Source of the DNA: Auanema rhodensis
Taxonomy: Eukaryota > Nematoda > Chromadorea > Rhabditida > Rhabditidae
Length of the DNA: 64,000 nucleotides
NCBI GenBank assembly: GCA_964057225.1
Contig: OZ059896.1
Coordinates: 18,410,501-18,474,500 of the forward strand
Direction of reading: 5' to 3'
Below, piece after piece: positions 50,991 through 64,000 of this stretch. The translations under genes were made by a program, and so were the position numbers. Below the pieces are notes generated by a model that made no database searches, had not been told where the DNA came from, and saw nothing but the letters and a program-made list of their open reading frames with translations. How positions within the stretch are numbered: the first letter of the stretch is position 1; each line of letters begins with the position of its first letter.

Positions 50991-52165
50991 TTTTTTTTCG
51001 AAAATTTACCAATGTAGTCAAGTTGATTCTCTAAAAGTATTCCCAAATTTAGAAAAAATGAAAGCAGGCAAACAAATTTTTACTGTGTCAAAAAATAACA
51101 TCAGTACTCTTGCTAGTAGCAATACTCGTAATTGTTTCGCACTCTGGACCGGCAATTGTAACATAGCAATCATTTGCTCCATATATATTTATATTTTTTT
51201 ATTCTGTATTGGTCAATAATAAGTGGTTCACTATCACCACAGATAAGATATGGTTTTATTATGAAAATGGGGACTTCTTGGAGAATAGCAATGAAAGTAA
51301 TATTATTTTAAAAATATTCAGGAATGATCATCGAGAGTTTCCATCTTTTTATAGAGAACTTGTTTATATTCAACAGTATGTTCACAAAACTGTAAGCTGG
51401 ACGGCCGGTTCAATGTTTTTTGATGTTTTTTTATTTTTATCATTCAATTTTTCGAAAATTTACCAATGTAGTCAAGTTGATTCTCTAAAAGTATTCCCAA
51501 ATTTAGAAAAAATGAAAGCAGGCAAACGAATTTCTACTGTGTCAAAGGAAAACATCAATACTTTTGCTAGCAATACTCGTGATTGTTTCGCACTCTGGAC
51601 AGGAAATTGTAATATAGCGATCATTTACTCTATATAGGTATACGATTCATTTGCTCCATATATATTTATATTTTTTTATTCTGTATTGGTCAATAATAAG
51701 TGGTTCACTATCACCACAGATAAGATATGGTTTTATTATGAAAATGGGGACTTCTTGGAGAATGGCAATGAAAGTAATATTATTTTAAAAATATTCAGGA
51801 ATGATCATCGAGAGTTTCCATCTTTTTATAGAGAACTTGTTTACATTTAACAGTATGTTCACAAAACTGTAAGCTGGACGGCCGGTTCAATGTTTTTTGA
51901 TGTTTTTTTATTTTTATCATTCAATTTTTCGAAAATTTACCAATGTAGTCAAGTTGATTCTCTAAAAGTATTCCCAAATTTAGAAAAAATGAAAGCAGGC
52001 AAACGAATTTCTACTGTGTCAAAGGAAAACATCAATACTTTTGCTAGCAATACTCGTAATTGTTTCGCACTCTGGACCGGCAATTGTAATATAGCGATCA
52101 TTTACTCTATATAGGTATACGATATATTTTGCTCCATATATGTTTATATTTTTTTATTCTGTTTT

Positions 52166-55100
52166 GGTCAACAATAAGTGGTTCACTATCACCACAGATA
52201 AGATATGTTTTTATTATAAAAATGGGGACTTCTTGGAGAATAGCAATGAAAGTAATATTATTTTGAAAATATTCAGGAATGATCATCGAGAGTTTCCATC
52301 TTTTTTTAGAGAACTTGTTTATATTCAACAGTATGTTCACAAAACTGTGAGCTGGACGGCCGGTTCAATGTTTTTTGATGTTTTTTTATTTTTATCATTC
52401 AATTTTTCGAAAATTTACCAATGTAGTCAAGAGAATTCTCTAGAAGTATTCACAAATTTAAAAGAAATGAAAGCAGGTTAACAAATTTTTACTGTGTCAA
52501 TGGAAAACATCAGTACTCTTGCTAGCAATACTCGTAATTGTTTCGCTTTCTGAACCGGCAATTGTAACATAACGATTTATTTGCTCTATGTATGTTTATA
52601 TTCTTTATATTGTTTAAGTCAACAACAAGCGGTTCACTATTACCACAGATAAGATATCTTTTTATTATGAAAATGAGGAATTCTTGGAGAATGGCAATAA
52701 AAGTAATATTATTTAAAAAATATTCAGGAATGATCATCGAGAGTTTCAGTTTTTTTATAAAGAACTTGTTCACATTCAACAGTATGTTCACAAATTCGTA
52801 AGCTGAACGGCCGATTCAATTTTTCAGATGTTTTTTATTTTATTATTTAATTTTTAAATATTTATGAATGTAGTCGAGAGGATTCTCTGAAAGTGTTCCC
52901 AAATTTGAAGAAAACGAAAGCAGGTTAACAAATGTTTACTGTGTCAAAGGAAAACATCAATACTTTTGCTAGCAATACTCGTAATTGTTTCGCACTCTGG
53001 ACCGGCAATTGTAATATAGCGATCATTTACTCTATATAGGTATACGATATATTTTGCTCCCTATATGTTTATATTTTTTTATTCTGTTTTGGTCAATAAT
53101 AATTGGTTCACTATCACCACAGATAAGATTTGTTTTTATTATGAAAATGGGGAATTCTTGGAGAATAGCAATAAAAGTAATATTATTTTGAAGATATTCA
53201 TTAATGATCATCGAGAGTTTCCATTTTTTTTATAGAGAACTTGTTTACATTTAACAGTATGTTCACAAAACTGTAAGCTGGACGGCCGGTTCAATATTTT
53301 TTGATGTTTTTTTATTTTTATCATTCAATTTTTCGAAAATTTACCAATGTAGTCAAGATGATTCTCTGAAAGTAATCCCAAATTTAAAAAAAATAAAAGC
53401 AGGCAAACAAATTTTTACTGTGTCGAAGGTAAACATCAGTACTTTTGCTAGCAATACTCGTGATTGTTTCGCACTCTGGACCGGAAATTGTAATATAGCG
53501 ATCATTTACTCTATATAGGTATACGATTCATTTGCTCCATATATATTTATATTTTTTTATTCTGTATTAGTCAATAATAAGTGGTTCACTATCACCACAG
53601 ATGAGATATCTTTTTATTATGAAAATGGGGAATTCTTGGAGAATAAAAATAAAATTAATATTATTTTAAAAATATTCAGGATTGATCATCGAGAGTTTCC
53701 ATCTTTTTATAGAGAACTTGTTTACATTCAACAGTATGTTCACAAAACTGTAAGTGGGACGGCTGGTTCAATGTTTTTTGATGTTTTTTTATTTTTGTCA
53801 TTCAATTTTTCGAAAATTTACCAATGTAGTCAAGTTGATTCTCTAAAAGTATTCCCAAATTTAGAAAAAATGAAAGCAGGCAAACGAATTTTTACTGTGT
53901 CAAAAAATAACATCAGTACTCTTGCTAGTAGCAATACTCGTAATTGTTTCGCACTCTGGACCGGCAATTGTAACATAGCAATCATTTGCTCCATATATAT
54001 TTATATTTTTTTATTCTGTATTGGTCAATAATAAGTGGTTCACTATCACCACAGATGAGATATCTTTTTATTATGAAAATGGGGAATTCTTGGAGAATAA
54101 AAATGAAATTAATATTATTTTAAAAATATTCAGGATTGATCATCGAGAGTTTTTATCTTTTTATAGAGAACTTGTTTACATTCAACAGTATGTTCACAAA
54201 ACTGTAAGCTGGACGGCCGGTTCAATGTTTTTTGATGTTTTTTCATTTTTATCATTCAATTTTTTGAAAATTTATCAATGTAGTCAAGATGATTCTCTGG
54301 AAGTAATCCCGAATTGAGAAGAAATGAAAACAGGCAAACAAATTTTTACTGTGTCAAAAAATAACATCAGTACTCTTGCTAGCAATATTCGTAAATGTTT
54401 CGCACTCTGGACCGGCAATTGTAATATAGCGATGGTTTACTCTATATAGGTATACGATTCATTTGCTCCATATATATTTATATTTTTTTATTCTGTTTTG
54501 GTCAATAATAAGTGGTTCACTATCACCACAGATAAGATATGTTTTTATTATAAAAATGGGGACTTCTTGGAGAATAGCAATGAAAGTAATATTATTTTAA
54601 AAATATTCAGGAATGATCATCGAGAGTTTCCATCTTTTTTTAGAGAACTTGTTTATATTCAACAGTATGTTCACAAAACTGTGAGCTGGACGGCCGGTTC
54701 AATGTTTTTTGATGTTTTTTTATTTTTATCATTCAATTTTTCGAAAATTTACCAATGTAGTCAAGAGAATTCTCTAGAAGTATTCACAAATTTAAAAGAA
54801 ATGAAAGCAGGTTAACAAATTTTTACTGTGTCAATGGAAAACATCAGTACTCTTGCTAGCAATACTCGTAATTGTTTCGCTTTCTGAACCGGCAATTGTA
54901 ACATAACGATTTATTTGCTCTATGTATGTTTATATTCTTTATATTGTTTAAGTCAACAACAAGCGGTTCACTATTACCACAGATAAGATATCTTTTTATT
55001 ATGAAAATGAGGAATTCTTGGAGAATGGCAATAAAAGTAATATTATTTAAAAAATATTCAGGAATGATCATCGAGAGTTTCAGTTTTTTTATAAAGAACT

Positions 55101-56833
55101 TGTTCACATTCAACAGTATGTTCACAAATTCGTAAGCTGAACGGCCGATTCAATTTTTCAGATGTTTTTTATTTTATTATTTAATTTTTAAATATTTATG
55201 AATGTAGTCGAGAGGATTCTCTGAAAGTGTTCCCAAATTTGAAGAAAACGAAAGCAGGTTAACAAATGTTTACTGTGTCAAAGGAAAACATCAATACTTT
55301 TGCTAGCAATACTCGTAATTGTTTCGCACTCTGGACCGGCAATTGTAATATAGCGATCATTTACTCTATATAGGTATACGATATATTTTGCTCCCTATAT
55401 GTTTATATTTTTTTATTCTGTTTTGGTCAATAATAATTGGTTCACTATCACCACAGATAAGATTTGTTTTTATTATGAAAATGGGGAATTCTTGGAGAAT
55501 AGCAATAAAAGTAATATTATTTTGAAGATATTCATTAATGATCATCGAGAGTTTCCATTTTTTTTATAGAGAACTTGTTTACATTTAACAGTATGTTCAC
55601 AAAACTGTAAGCTGGACGGCCGGTTCAATATTTTTTGATGTTTTTTTATTTTTATCATTCAATTTTTCGAAAATTTACCAATGTAGTCAAGATGATTCTC
55701 TGAAAGTAATCCCAAATTTAAAAAAAATAAAAGCAGGCAAACAAATTTTTACTGTGTCGAAGGTAAACATCAGTACTTTTGCTAGCAATACTCGTGATTG
55801 TTTCGCACTCTGGACCGGAAATTGTAATATAGCGATCATTTACTCTATATAGGTATACGATTCATTTGCTCCATATATATTTATATTTTTTTATTCTGTA
55901 TTAGTCAATAATAAGTGGTTCACTATCACCACAGATGAGATATCTTTTTATTATGAAAATGGGGAATTCTTGGAGAATAAAAATAAAATTAATATTATTT
56001 TAAAAATATTCAGGATTGATCATCGAGAGTTTCCATCTTTTTATAGAGAACTTGTTTACATTCAACAGTATGTTCACAAAACTGTAAGTGGGACGGCCGG
56101 TTCAATGTTTTTTGATGTTTTTTCATTTTTATCATTCAATTTTTCGAAAATTTACCAATGTAGTCAAGTTGATTCTCTAAAAGTATTCCCAAATTTAGAA
56201 AAAATGAAAGCAGGCAAACGAATTTTTACTGTGTCAAAAAATAACATCAGTACTCTTGCTAGTAGCAATACTCGTAATTGTTTCGCACTCTGGACCGGCA
56301 ATTGTAACATAGCAATCATTTGCTCCATATATATTTATATTTTTTTATTCTGTATTGGTCAATAATAAGTGGTTCACTATCACCACAGATGAGATATCTT
56401 TTTATTATGAAAATGGGGAATTCTTGGAGAATAAAAATGAAATTAATATTATTTTAAAAATATTCAGGATTGATCATCGAGAGTTTTTATCTTTTTATAG
56501 AGAACTTGTTTACATTCAACAGTATGTTCACAAAACTGTAAGCTGGACGGCCGGTTCAATGTTTTTTGATGTTTTTTCATTTTTATCATTCAATTTTTTG
56601 TAAATTTATCAATGTAGTCAAGATGATTCTCTGGAAGTAATCCCGAATTGAGAAGAAATGAAAACAGGCGAACAAATTTTTACTGTGTCAAAAAATAACA
56701 TCAGTACTCTTGCTAGTAGCAATACTCGTAATTGTTTCGCACTCTGGACCGGCAATTGTAACATAGCAATCATTTGCTCCATATATATTTATATTTTTTT
56801 ATTCTGTATTGGTCAATAATAAGTGGTTCACTA
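52166..56833 (+). repeat. Higher-order repeat 1: 2,334-bp pentamer, two copies
   Basis: Monomer lengths 451-474-478-454-477 (rotated) recur with 2,334-bp spacing: 52166 to 54500, 52617 to 54951, 53091 to 55425. Matching ORFs recur at the same spacing. Near-identity of the copies shows a recent block duplication. It is followed by a run of 454-bp monomers (56357, 56811, 57265). Confidence 0.88.
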
Positions 56834-57273
56834 TCACCACAGATGAGATATCTTTTTATTATGAAAATGGGGAATTCTTGGAGAATAAAAATGAAATTAA
56901 TATTATTTTAAAAATATTCAGGATTGATCATCGAGAGTTTTTATCTTTTTATAGAGAACTTGTTTACATTCAACAGTATGTTCACAAAACTGTAAGCTGG
57001 ACGGCCGGTTCAATGTTTTTTGATGTTTTTTCATTTTTATCATTCAATTTTTCGAAAATTTACCAATGTAGTCAAGTTGATTCTCTAAAAGTATTCCCAA
57101 ATTTAGAAAAAATGAAAGCAGGCAAACGAATTTTTACTGTGTCAAAAAATAACATCAGTACTCTTGCTAGTAGCAATACTCGTAATTGTTTCGCACTCTG
57201 GACCGGCAATTGTAACATAGCAATCATTTGCTCCATATATATTTATATTTTTTTATTCTGTATTGGTCAATAA
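56809..57273 (+). other. Representative monomer-length ORF in the satellite
   Basis: A 154-codon ORF spanning one 454-bp monomer (starts MVNNKWFTITTDEISFYY). Its stop overlaps the start of the next monomer ORF by 11 nt. Similar ORFs of 62-154 codons recur, but others are broken by stops and indels, and 454 is not a multiple of three. Amino-acid changes between monomers are frequent. I read it as a decayed coding segment amplified as satellite, not a proven gene. Confidence 0.35.
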
Positions 57274-58660
57274 TAAGTGGTTCACTATCACCACAGATGA
57301 GATATCTTTTTATTATGAAAATGGGGAATTCTTGGAGAATAAAAATGAAATTAATATTATTTTAAAAATATTCAGGATTGATCATCGAGAGTTTTTATCT
57401 TTTTATAGAGAACTTGTTTACATTCAACAGTATGTTCACAAAACTGTAAGCTGGACGGCCGGTTCAATGTTTTTTGATGTTTTTTCATTTTTATCATTCA
57501 ATTTTTTGAAAATTTATCAATGTAGTCAAGATGATTCTCTGGAAGTAATCCCGAATTGAGAAGAAATGAAAACAGGCGAACAAATTTTTACTGTGTCAAA
57601 AAATAACATCAGTACTCTTGCTAGCAATATTCGTAATTGTTTCGCACTCTGGACCGGCAATTGTAATATAGCGATCGTTTACTCTATATAGGTATACGAT
57701 TCATTTGCTCCATATATATTTATATTTTTTTATTCTGTTTTGGTCAATAATAAGTGGTTCACTATCACCACAGATAAGATATGTTTTTATTATGAAAATG
57801 GGGACTTCTTGGAGAATAGCAATAAAAGTAATATTATTTTAAAAATATTCAGGAATGATCATCGAGAGTTTCCATCTTTTTATAGAGAACTTGTTTACAT
57901 TCAACAGTATGTTCACAAAACTGTAAGCTGGACGGCCGGTTCAATGTTTTTTGATGTTTTTTCATTTTTATCATTCAATTTTTTGAAAATTTATCAATGT
58001 AGTCAAGATGATTCTCTGGAAGTAATCCCGAATTGAGAAGAAATGAAAACAGGCAAACAAATTTTTACTGTGTCAAAAAATAACATCAGTACTCTTGCTA
58101 GTAGCAATACTCGTAATTGTTTCGCACTCTGGACCGGCACTGTAACATAGCGATCATATTCTCTATATAGGTACACGATTTATTTGCTCCATATAAGTTC
58201 GTATTTTTTTATTCTGTATTGGTCAATAATAAGTGGTTCACTATCACCACAGATAAGATATGTTTTTATTATGAAAATGGGGACTTCTTGGAGAATAGCA
58301 ATAAAAGTAATATTATTTTAAAAATATTCAGGAATGATCATCGAGAGTTTCCATCTTTTTATAGAGAACTTGTTTACATTCAACAGTATGTTCACAAAAC
58401 TGTAAGCTGGACGGCCGGTTCAATGTTTTTGATGTTTTTTTTATTTTTATCATTCAATTTTTCGAAAATTTACCAATGTAGTCAAGATGATTCTCTAAAA
58501 GTATTCCCAAATTTAGAAAAAATGAAAGCAGGCAAACAAATTTTTACTGTGTCAAAAAATAACATCAGTACTCTTGCTAGTAGCAATACTCGTGATTGTT
58601 TCGCACTCTGGACCGGCAATTGTAACATAACGATCATTTGCTCTATATATGTTTATTTTT

Positions 58661-61600
58661 TTCAACAATAAGTGGTTCACTATCACCACAGATAAGATAT
58701 CTTTTTGTAATAAAAATGAGGAATTCTTGGAGAATGTATTTGTTTGTATTTGATGAATCATTTGCTCCATATATATTTATATTTTTTTATTCTGTATTGG
58801 TCAATAATAAGTGGTTCACTATCACCACAGATAAGATATGGTTTTATTATGAAAATGGGGACTTCTTGGAGAATAGCAATGAAAGTAATATTATTTTAAA
58901 AATATTCAGGAATGATCATCGAGAGTTTCCATCTTTTTATACAGAACTTGTTTACATTCAACAGTATGTTCACAAATTCGTAAGCTGGACGGCCGATTCG
59001 ATTCTTCAGATGTTTTTTCATTTTTATTATTTAATTTTTAAATATTCATGAATGTAGTCAAGAGAATTCTGTAGAAGTATTCACAAATTTAAAAGAAATG
59101 AAAGCAGGTTAACAAATTTTTACTGTGTCAATGGAAAACATCAGTACTCTTGCTAGCAATACTCGTAATTGTTTCGCTTTCTGAACCGGCAATTGTAACA
59201 TAACGATCATTTGCTCTATATATGTTTATTTTTTTTATTTTGTTTTAGTCAATAATAAGCGGTTCACTATCACCACAGATAAGATATGGTTTTATTATGA
59301 AAATGGGGACTTCTTGGAGAATGGCAATAAAAGTAATATTATTTAAAAAATATTCAGGAATGATCATCGAGAGTTTCAATTTTTTTATAGAGAACTTGTT
59401 CACATTCAACAGTATGTTCACAAATTCGTAAGCTGAACGGCCGATTCAATTTTTCAGATGTTTTTTATTTTATTATTTAATTTTTAAATATTTATGAATG
59501 TAGTCGAGAGGATTCTCTGAAAGTGTTCCCAAATTTGAAAAAAACGAAAGCAGGTTAACAAATTTTTACTGTGTCAAAGGAAAATATCAGTATTTTTGCT
59601 AGCAATACTCGTGATTGTTTCGCACTCCGGACCGGCAATTGTAACATAACGATCATTTGCTCTATATATGTTTATATTTTTTTATTTTGTTTTAGTCAAT
59701 AATAAGCGGTTCACTATCACCACAGATAAGATATGTTTTGTTTATGAAAATGGGGAATTCTTGGAGAATGGCAATGAAAGTAATATTATTTTGAAAATAT
59801 TCAGGAATGATCATCAAGAGTTTCCATCTTTTTATAGAGAACTTGTTTACATTTAACAGTATGTTCACAAAATTGTTAGCTGGACGGCCAATTCAATTCT
59901 GCAGATGTTTTTCTATTATTATTATAATTTTTAGATATGAATCAATGTAGTCAAGATGATTCTTTGAAAGTATTCCCAAAATTAGAAGAAATGAGAGCAG
60001 GCAAACAAATGTTTACTGTGTCAAAGGAAAACATCAATACTTTTGCTAGCAATACTCGTAATTGTTTCGCACTCTGGACCGGCAATTGTAATATAGCGAT
60101 CATTTACTCTATATAGGTATACGATATATTTTGCTCCCTATATGTTTATATTTTTATATTTTGTTTTGGTCAATAATAAGGGGTTCACTATCACCACAGA
60201 TAAGATATCTTTTTATTATGAAAATGGGGAATTCTTGGAGAATAGTAATGAAATTAATATTATTTTAAAAATATTCAGGATTGATCATCGAGAGTTTCCA
60301 TCTTTTTATAGAGAACTTGTTTACATTCAACAGTATGTTCACAAAACTGTAAGCTGGACGGCCGGTTCAATGTTTTTTGATGTTTTTTCATTTTTATCAT
60401 TCAATTTTTTGAAAATTTATCAATGTAGTCAAGATGATTCTCTGGAAGTAATCCCGAATTGAGAAGAAATGAAAACAGGCAAACGAATTTTTACTGTGTC
60501 AAAAAATAACATCAGTACTCTTGCTAGCAATATTCGTAATTGTTTCGCACTCTGGACCGGCAATTGTAATATAGCGATCGTTTACTCTATATAGGTATAC
60601 GATTCATTTGCTCCATATATATTTATATTTTTTTATTCTGTTTTGGTCAATAATAAGTGGTTCACTATCACCACAGATAAGATATGTTTTTATTATGAAA
60701 ATGGGGACTTCTTGGAGAATAGCAATAAAAGTAATATTATTTTAAAAATATTCAGGAATGATCATCGAGAGTTTCCATCTTTTTATAGAGAACTTGTTTA
60801 CATTCAACAGTATGTTCACAAAGCTGTAAGCTGGACGGCCGGTTCAATGTTTTTTGATGTTTTTTCATTTTTATCATTCAATTTTTTGAAAATTTATCAA
60901 TGTAGTCAAGATGATTCTCTGGAAGTAATCCCGAATTGAGAAGAAATGAAAACAGGCAAACAAATTTTTACTGTGTCAAAAAATAACATCAGTACTCTTG
61001 CTAGTAGCAATACTCGTGATTGTTTCGCACTCTGGACCGGCAATTGTAACATAACGATCATTTGCTCTATATATTTTTATTTTTTTCAACAATAAGTGGT
61101 TCACTATCACCACAGATAAGATATCTTTTTGTAATAAAAATGAGGAATTCTTGGAGAATGTATTTGTTTGTATTTGATGAATCATTTGCTCCATATATAT
61201 TTATATTTTTTTATTCTGTATTGGTCAATAATAAGTGGTTCACTATCACCACAGATAAGATATGGTTTTATTATGAAAATGGGGACTTCTTGGAGAATAG
61301 CAATGAAAGTAATATTATTTTAAAAATATTCAGGAATGATCATCGAGAGTTTCCATCTTTTTATACAGAACTTGTTTACATTCAACAGTATGTTCACAAA
61401 TTCGTAAGCTGGACGGCCGATTCGATTCTTCAGATGTTTTTTCATTTTTATTATTTAATTTTTAAATATTCATGAATGTAGTCAAGAGAATTCTGTAGAA
61501 GTATTCACAAATTTAAAAGAAATGAAAGCAGGTTAACAAATTTTTACTGTGTCAATGGAAAACATCAGTACTCTTGCTAGCAATACTCGTAATTGTTTCG

Positions 61601-64000
61601 CTTTCTGAACCGGCAATTGTAACATAACGATCATTTGCTCTATATATGTTTATTTTTTTTATTTTGTTTTAGTCAATAATAAGCGGTTCACTATCACCAC
61701 AGATAAGATATGGTTTTATTATGAAAATGGGGACTTCTTGGAGAATGGCAATAAAAGTAATATTATTTAAAAAATATTCAGGAATGATCATCGAGAGTTT
61801 CAATTTTTTTATAGAGAACTTGTTCACATTCAACAGTATGTTCACAAATTCGTAAGCTGAACGGCCGATTCAATTTTTCAGATGTTTTTTATTTTATTAT
61901 TTAATTTTTAAATATTTATGAATGTAGTCGAGAGGATTCTCTGAAAGTGTTCCCAAATTTGAAAAAAACGAAAGCAGGTTAACAAATTTTTACTGTGTCA
62001 AAGGAAAATATCAGTATTTTTGCTAGCAATACTCGTGATTGTTTCGCACTCCGGACCGGCAATTGTAACATAACGATCATTTGCTCTATATATGTTTATA
62101 TTTTTTTATTTTGTTTTAGTCAATAATAAGCGGTTCACTATCACCACAGATAAGATATGTTTTGTTTATGAAAATGGGGAATTCTTGGAGAATGGCAATG
62201 AAAGTAATATTATTTTGAAAATATTCAGGAATGATCATCAAGAGTTTCCATCTTTTTATAGAGAACTTGTTTACATTTAACAGTATGTTCACAAAATTGT
62301 TAGCTGGACGGCCAATTCAATTCTGCAGATGTTTTTCTATTATTATTATAATTTTTAGATATGAATCAATGTAGTCAAGATGATTCTTTGAAAGTATTCC
62401 CAAAATTAGAAGAAATGAGAGCAGGCAAACAAATGTTTACTGTGTCAAAGGAAAACATCAATACTTTTGCTAGCAATACTCGTAATTGTTTCGCACTCTG
62501 GACCGGCAATTGTAATATAGCGATCATTTACTCTATATAGGTATACGATATATTTTGCTCCCTATATGTTTATATTTTTATATTTTGTTTTGGTCAATAA
62601 TAAGGGGTTCACTATCACCACAGATAAGATATCTTTTTATTATGAAAATGGGGAATTCTTGGAGAATAGTAATGAAATTAATATTATTTTAAAAATATTC
62701 AGGATTGATCATCGAGAGTTTCCATCTTTTTATAGAGAACTTGTTTACATTCAACAGTATGTTCACAAAACTGTAAGCTGGACGGCCGGTTCAATGTTTT
62801 TTGATGTTTTTTCATTTTTATCATTCAATTTTTTGAAAATTTATCAATGTAGTCAAGATGATTCTCTGGAAGTAATCCCGAATTGAGAAGAAATGAAAAC
62901 AGGCAAACGAATTTTTACTGTGTCAAAAAATAACATCAGTACTCTTGCTAGCAATATTCGTAATTGTTTCGCACTCTGGACCGGCAATTGTAATATAGCG
63001 ATCGTTTACTCTATATAGGTATACGATTCATTTGCTCCATATATATTTATATTTTTTTATTCTGTTTTGGTCAATAATAAGTGGTTCACTATCACCACAG
63101 ATAAGATATGTTTTTATTATGAAAATGGGGACTTCTTGGAGAATAGCAATAAAAGTAATATTATTTTAAAAATATTCAGGAATGATCATCGAGAGTTTCC
63201 ATCTTTTTATAGAGAACTTGTTTACATTCAACAGTATGTTCACAAAGCTGTAAGCTGGACGGCCGGTTCAATGTTTTTTGATGTTTTTTCATTTTTATCA
63301 TTCAATTTTTTGAAAATTTATCAATGTAGTCAAGATGATTCTCTGGAAGTAATCCCGAATTGAGAAGAAATGAAAACAGGCAAACAAATTTTTACTGTGT
63401 CAAAAAATAACATCAGTACTCTTGCTAGTAGCAATACTCGTGATTGTTTCGCACTCTGGACCGGCAATTGTAACATAACGATCATTTGCTCTATATATTT
63501 TTATTTTTTTCAACAATAAGTGGTTCACTATCACCACAGATAAGATATCTTTTTGTAATAAAAATGAGGAATTCTTGGAGAATGTATTTGTTTGTATTTG
63601 ATGAATCATTTGCTCCATATATATTTATATTTTTTTATTCTGTATTGGTCAATAATAAGTGGTTCACTATCACCACAGATAAGATATGGTTTTATTATGA
63701 AAATGGGGACTTCTTGGAGAATAGCAATGAAAGTAATATTATTTTAAAAATATTCAGGAATGATCATCGAGAGTTTCCATCTTTTTATACAGAACTTGTT
63801 TACATTCAACAGTATGTTCACAAATTCGTAAGCTGGACGGCCGATTCGATTCTTCAGATGTTTTTTCATTTTTATTATTTAATTTTTAAATATTCATGAA
63901 TGTAGTCAAGAGAATTCTGTAGAAGTATTCACAAATTTAAAAGAAATGAAAGCAGGTTAACAAATTTTTACTGTGTCAATGGAAAACATCAGTACTCTTG
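58661..64000 (+). repeat. Higher-order repeat 2: 2,424-bp hexamer, about 2.2 copies
   Basis: Monomer lengths 440-138-448-447-474-477 sum to 2,424 and recur from 58661, 61085 and 63509. The 138-bp short monomer (58661+440 phase, 58799, 61223, 63647) marks each block. Copies look almost identical. The window ends within the third. Confidence 0.9.

Larger units (their letters stand above)
50991..64000 (+). repeat. Satellite array, ~440-480-bp monomer, thirty units
   Basis: Monomers can be phased on GGTCAATAATAAGTGGTTCAC. Starts: 51211, 51688, 52166, 52617, 53091, 53569, 54023, 54500, 54951, 55425, 55903, 56357, 56811, 57265, 57742, 58221, 58661, 58799, 59247, 59694, 60168, 60645, 61085, 61223, 61671, 62118, 62592, 63069, 63509 and 63647. 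Lengths are mostly 440-480 bp with 138-bp short ones. The array begins inside a monomer and extends past the window end. I do not recognise the sequence family. Confidence 0.93.

Noticed and set aside
58552..58770. 72-aa minus-strand ORF repeated in the satellite
   Set aside because: Follows the higher-order repeat and is no better than the plus-strand frames; no family resemblance.
50991..64000. CRISPR-like interpretation of the long repeat array
   Set aside because: Units are 440-480 bp direct tandem repeats without short repeat-spacer alternation, in animal DNA.

Overview
This is animal nuclear DNA, AT-rich and almost wholly made of mobile elements. No bacterial signals are present. Genes are split by very short GT-AG introns (about 39-48 nt, one GC-AG), promoters have TATAAA boxes, and the transposons are animal types (Maverick/Polinton, Ty3/gypsy-like LTR elements, mariner, hAT, MULE). 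Compact introns suggest a nematode or another small-intron ecdysozoan; the species cannot be fixed from sequence alone.

Layout. (1) About 1-14957: Maverick copy 1 (Mav1), reading from its integrase end: a spliced 168-aa Cys-rich gene, integrase (INT), a basic protein, FtsK/HerA ATPase, minor capsid protein (mCP), a C2H2 finger gene, a 49-aa ORF, adenain-like protease (PRO), a small basic protein and a truncated major capsid protein (MCP). LTR element A1 (3509-11927, minus strand) interrupts mCP with TSD CCAC. (2) About 14958-16828: non-coding DNA with 30-bp and 56-bp tandem repeats, then a diverged paralogue of the 168-aa gene cut by LTR element A2. (3) 16829-30401: A2 (3'-truncated), then element B (21260-29372, TSD ACTG) inserted in the 3' end of a mariner. 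(4) 30402-38775: Maverick copy 2 (Mav2), inverted relative to Mav1: PolB with six short introns, MCP, PRO, 49-aa ORF, C2H2 gene, mCP, ATPase, basic protein and truncated INT. (5) 39423-50990: tandem array of a MULE transposase gene with an internally deleted hAT in unit 1. (6) 50991-64000: a 440-480-bp satellite organised in 2,334-bp and 2,424-bp higher-order repeats, running out of the window.

The most unusual item is the LTR family (A and B). Both carry a membrane glycoprotein frame (hydrophobic signal segment, many N-glycosylation sequons, furin-like basic motif) between gag and pol. The glycoprotein transmembrane segment lies at the front of the reading frame that continues into protease-RT-RNase H-integrase. 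The usual envelope-bearing order is gag-pol-env. A and B also share a 13-nt primer binding site matching the 3' end of eukaryotic tRNA-Gln.

The two Mavericks carry partly complementary lesions: each has lost genes or gene parts the other keeps, and neither is intact here. The same holds for A1 and A2. In the MULE array every full-depth unit shares one in-frame stop, so the array seems to have grown from an already broken copy. Nothing in the window is a clear host housekeeping gene.
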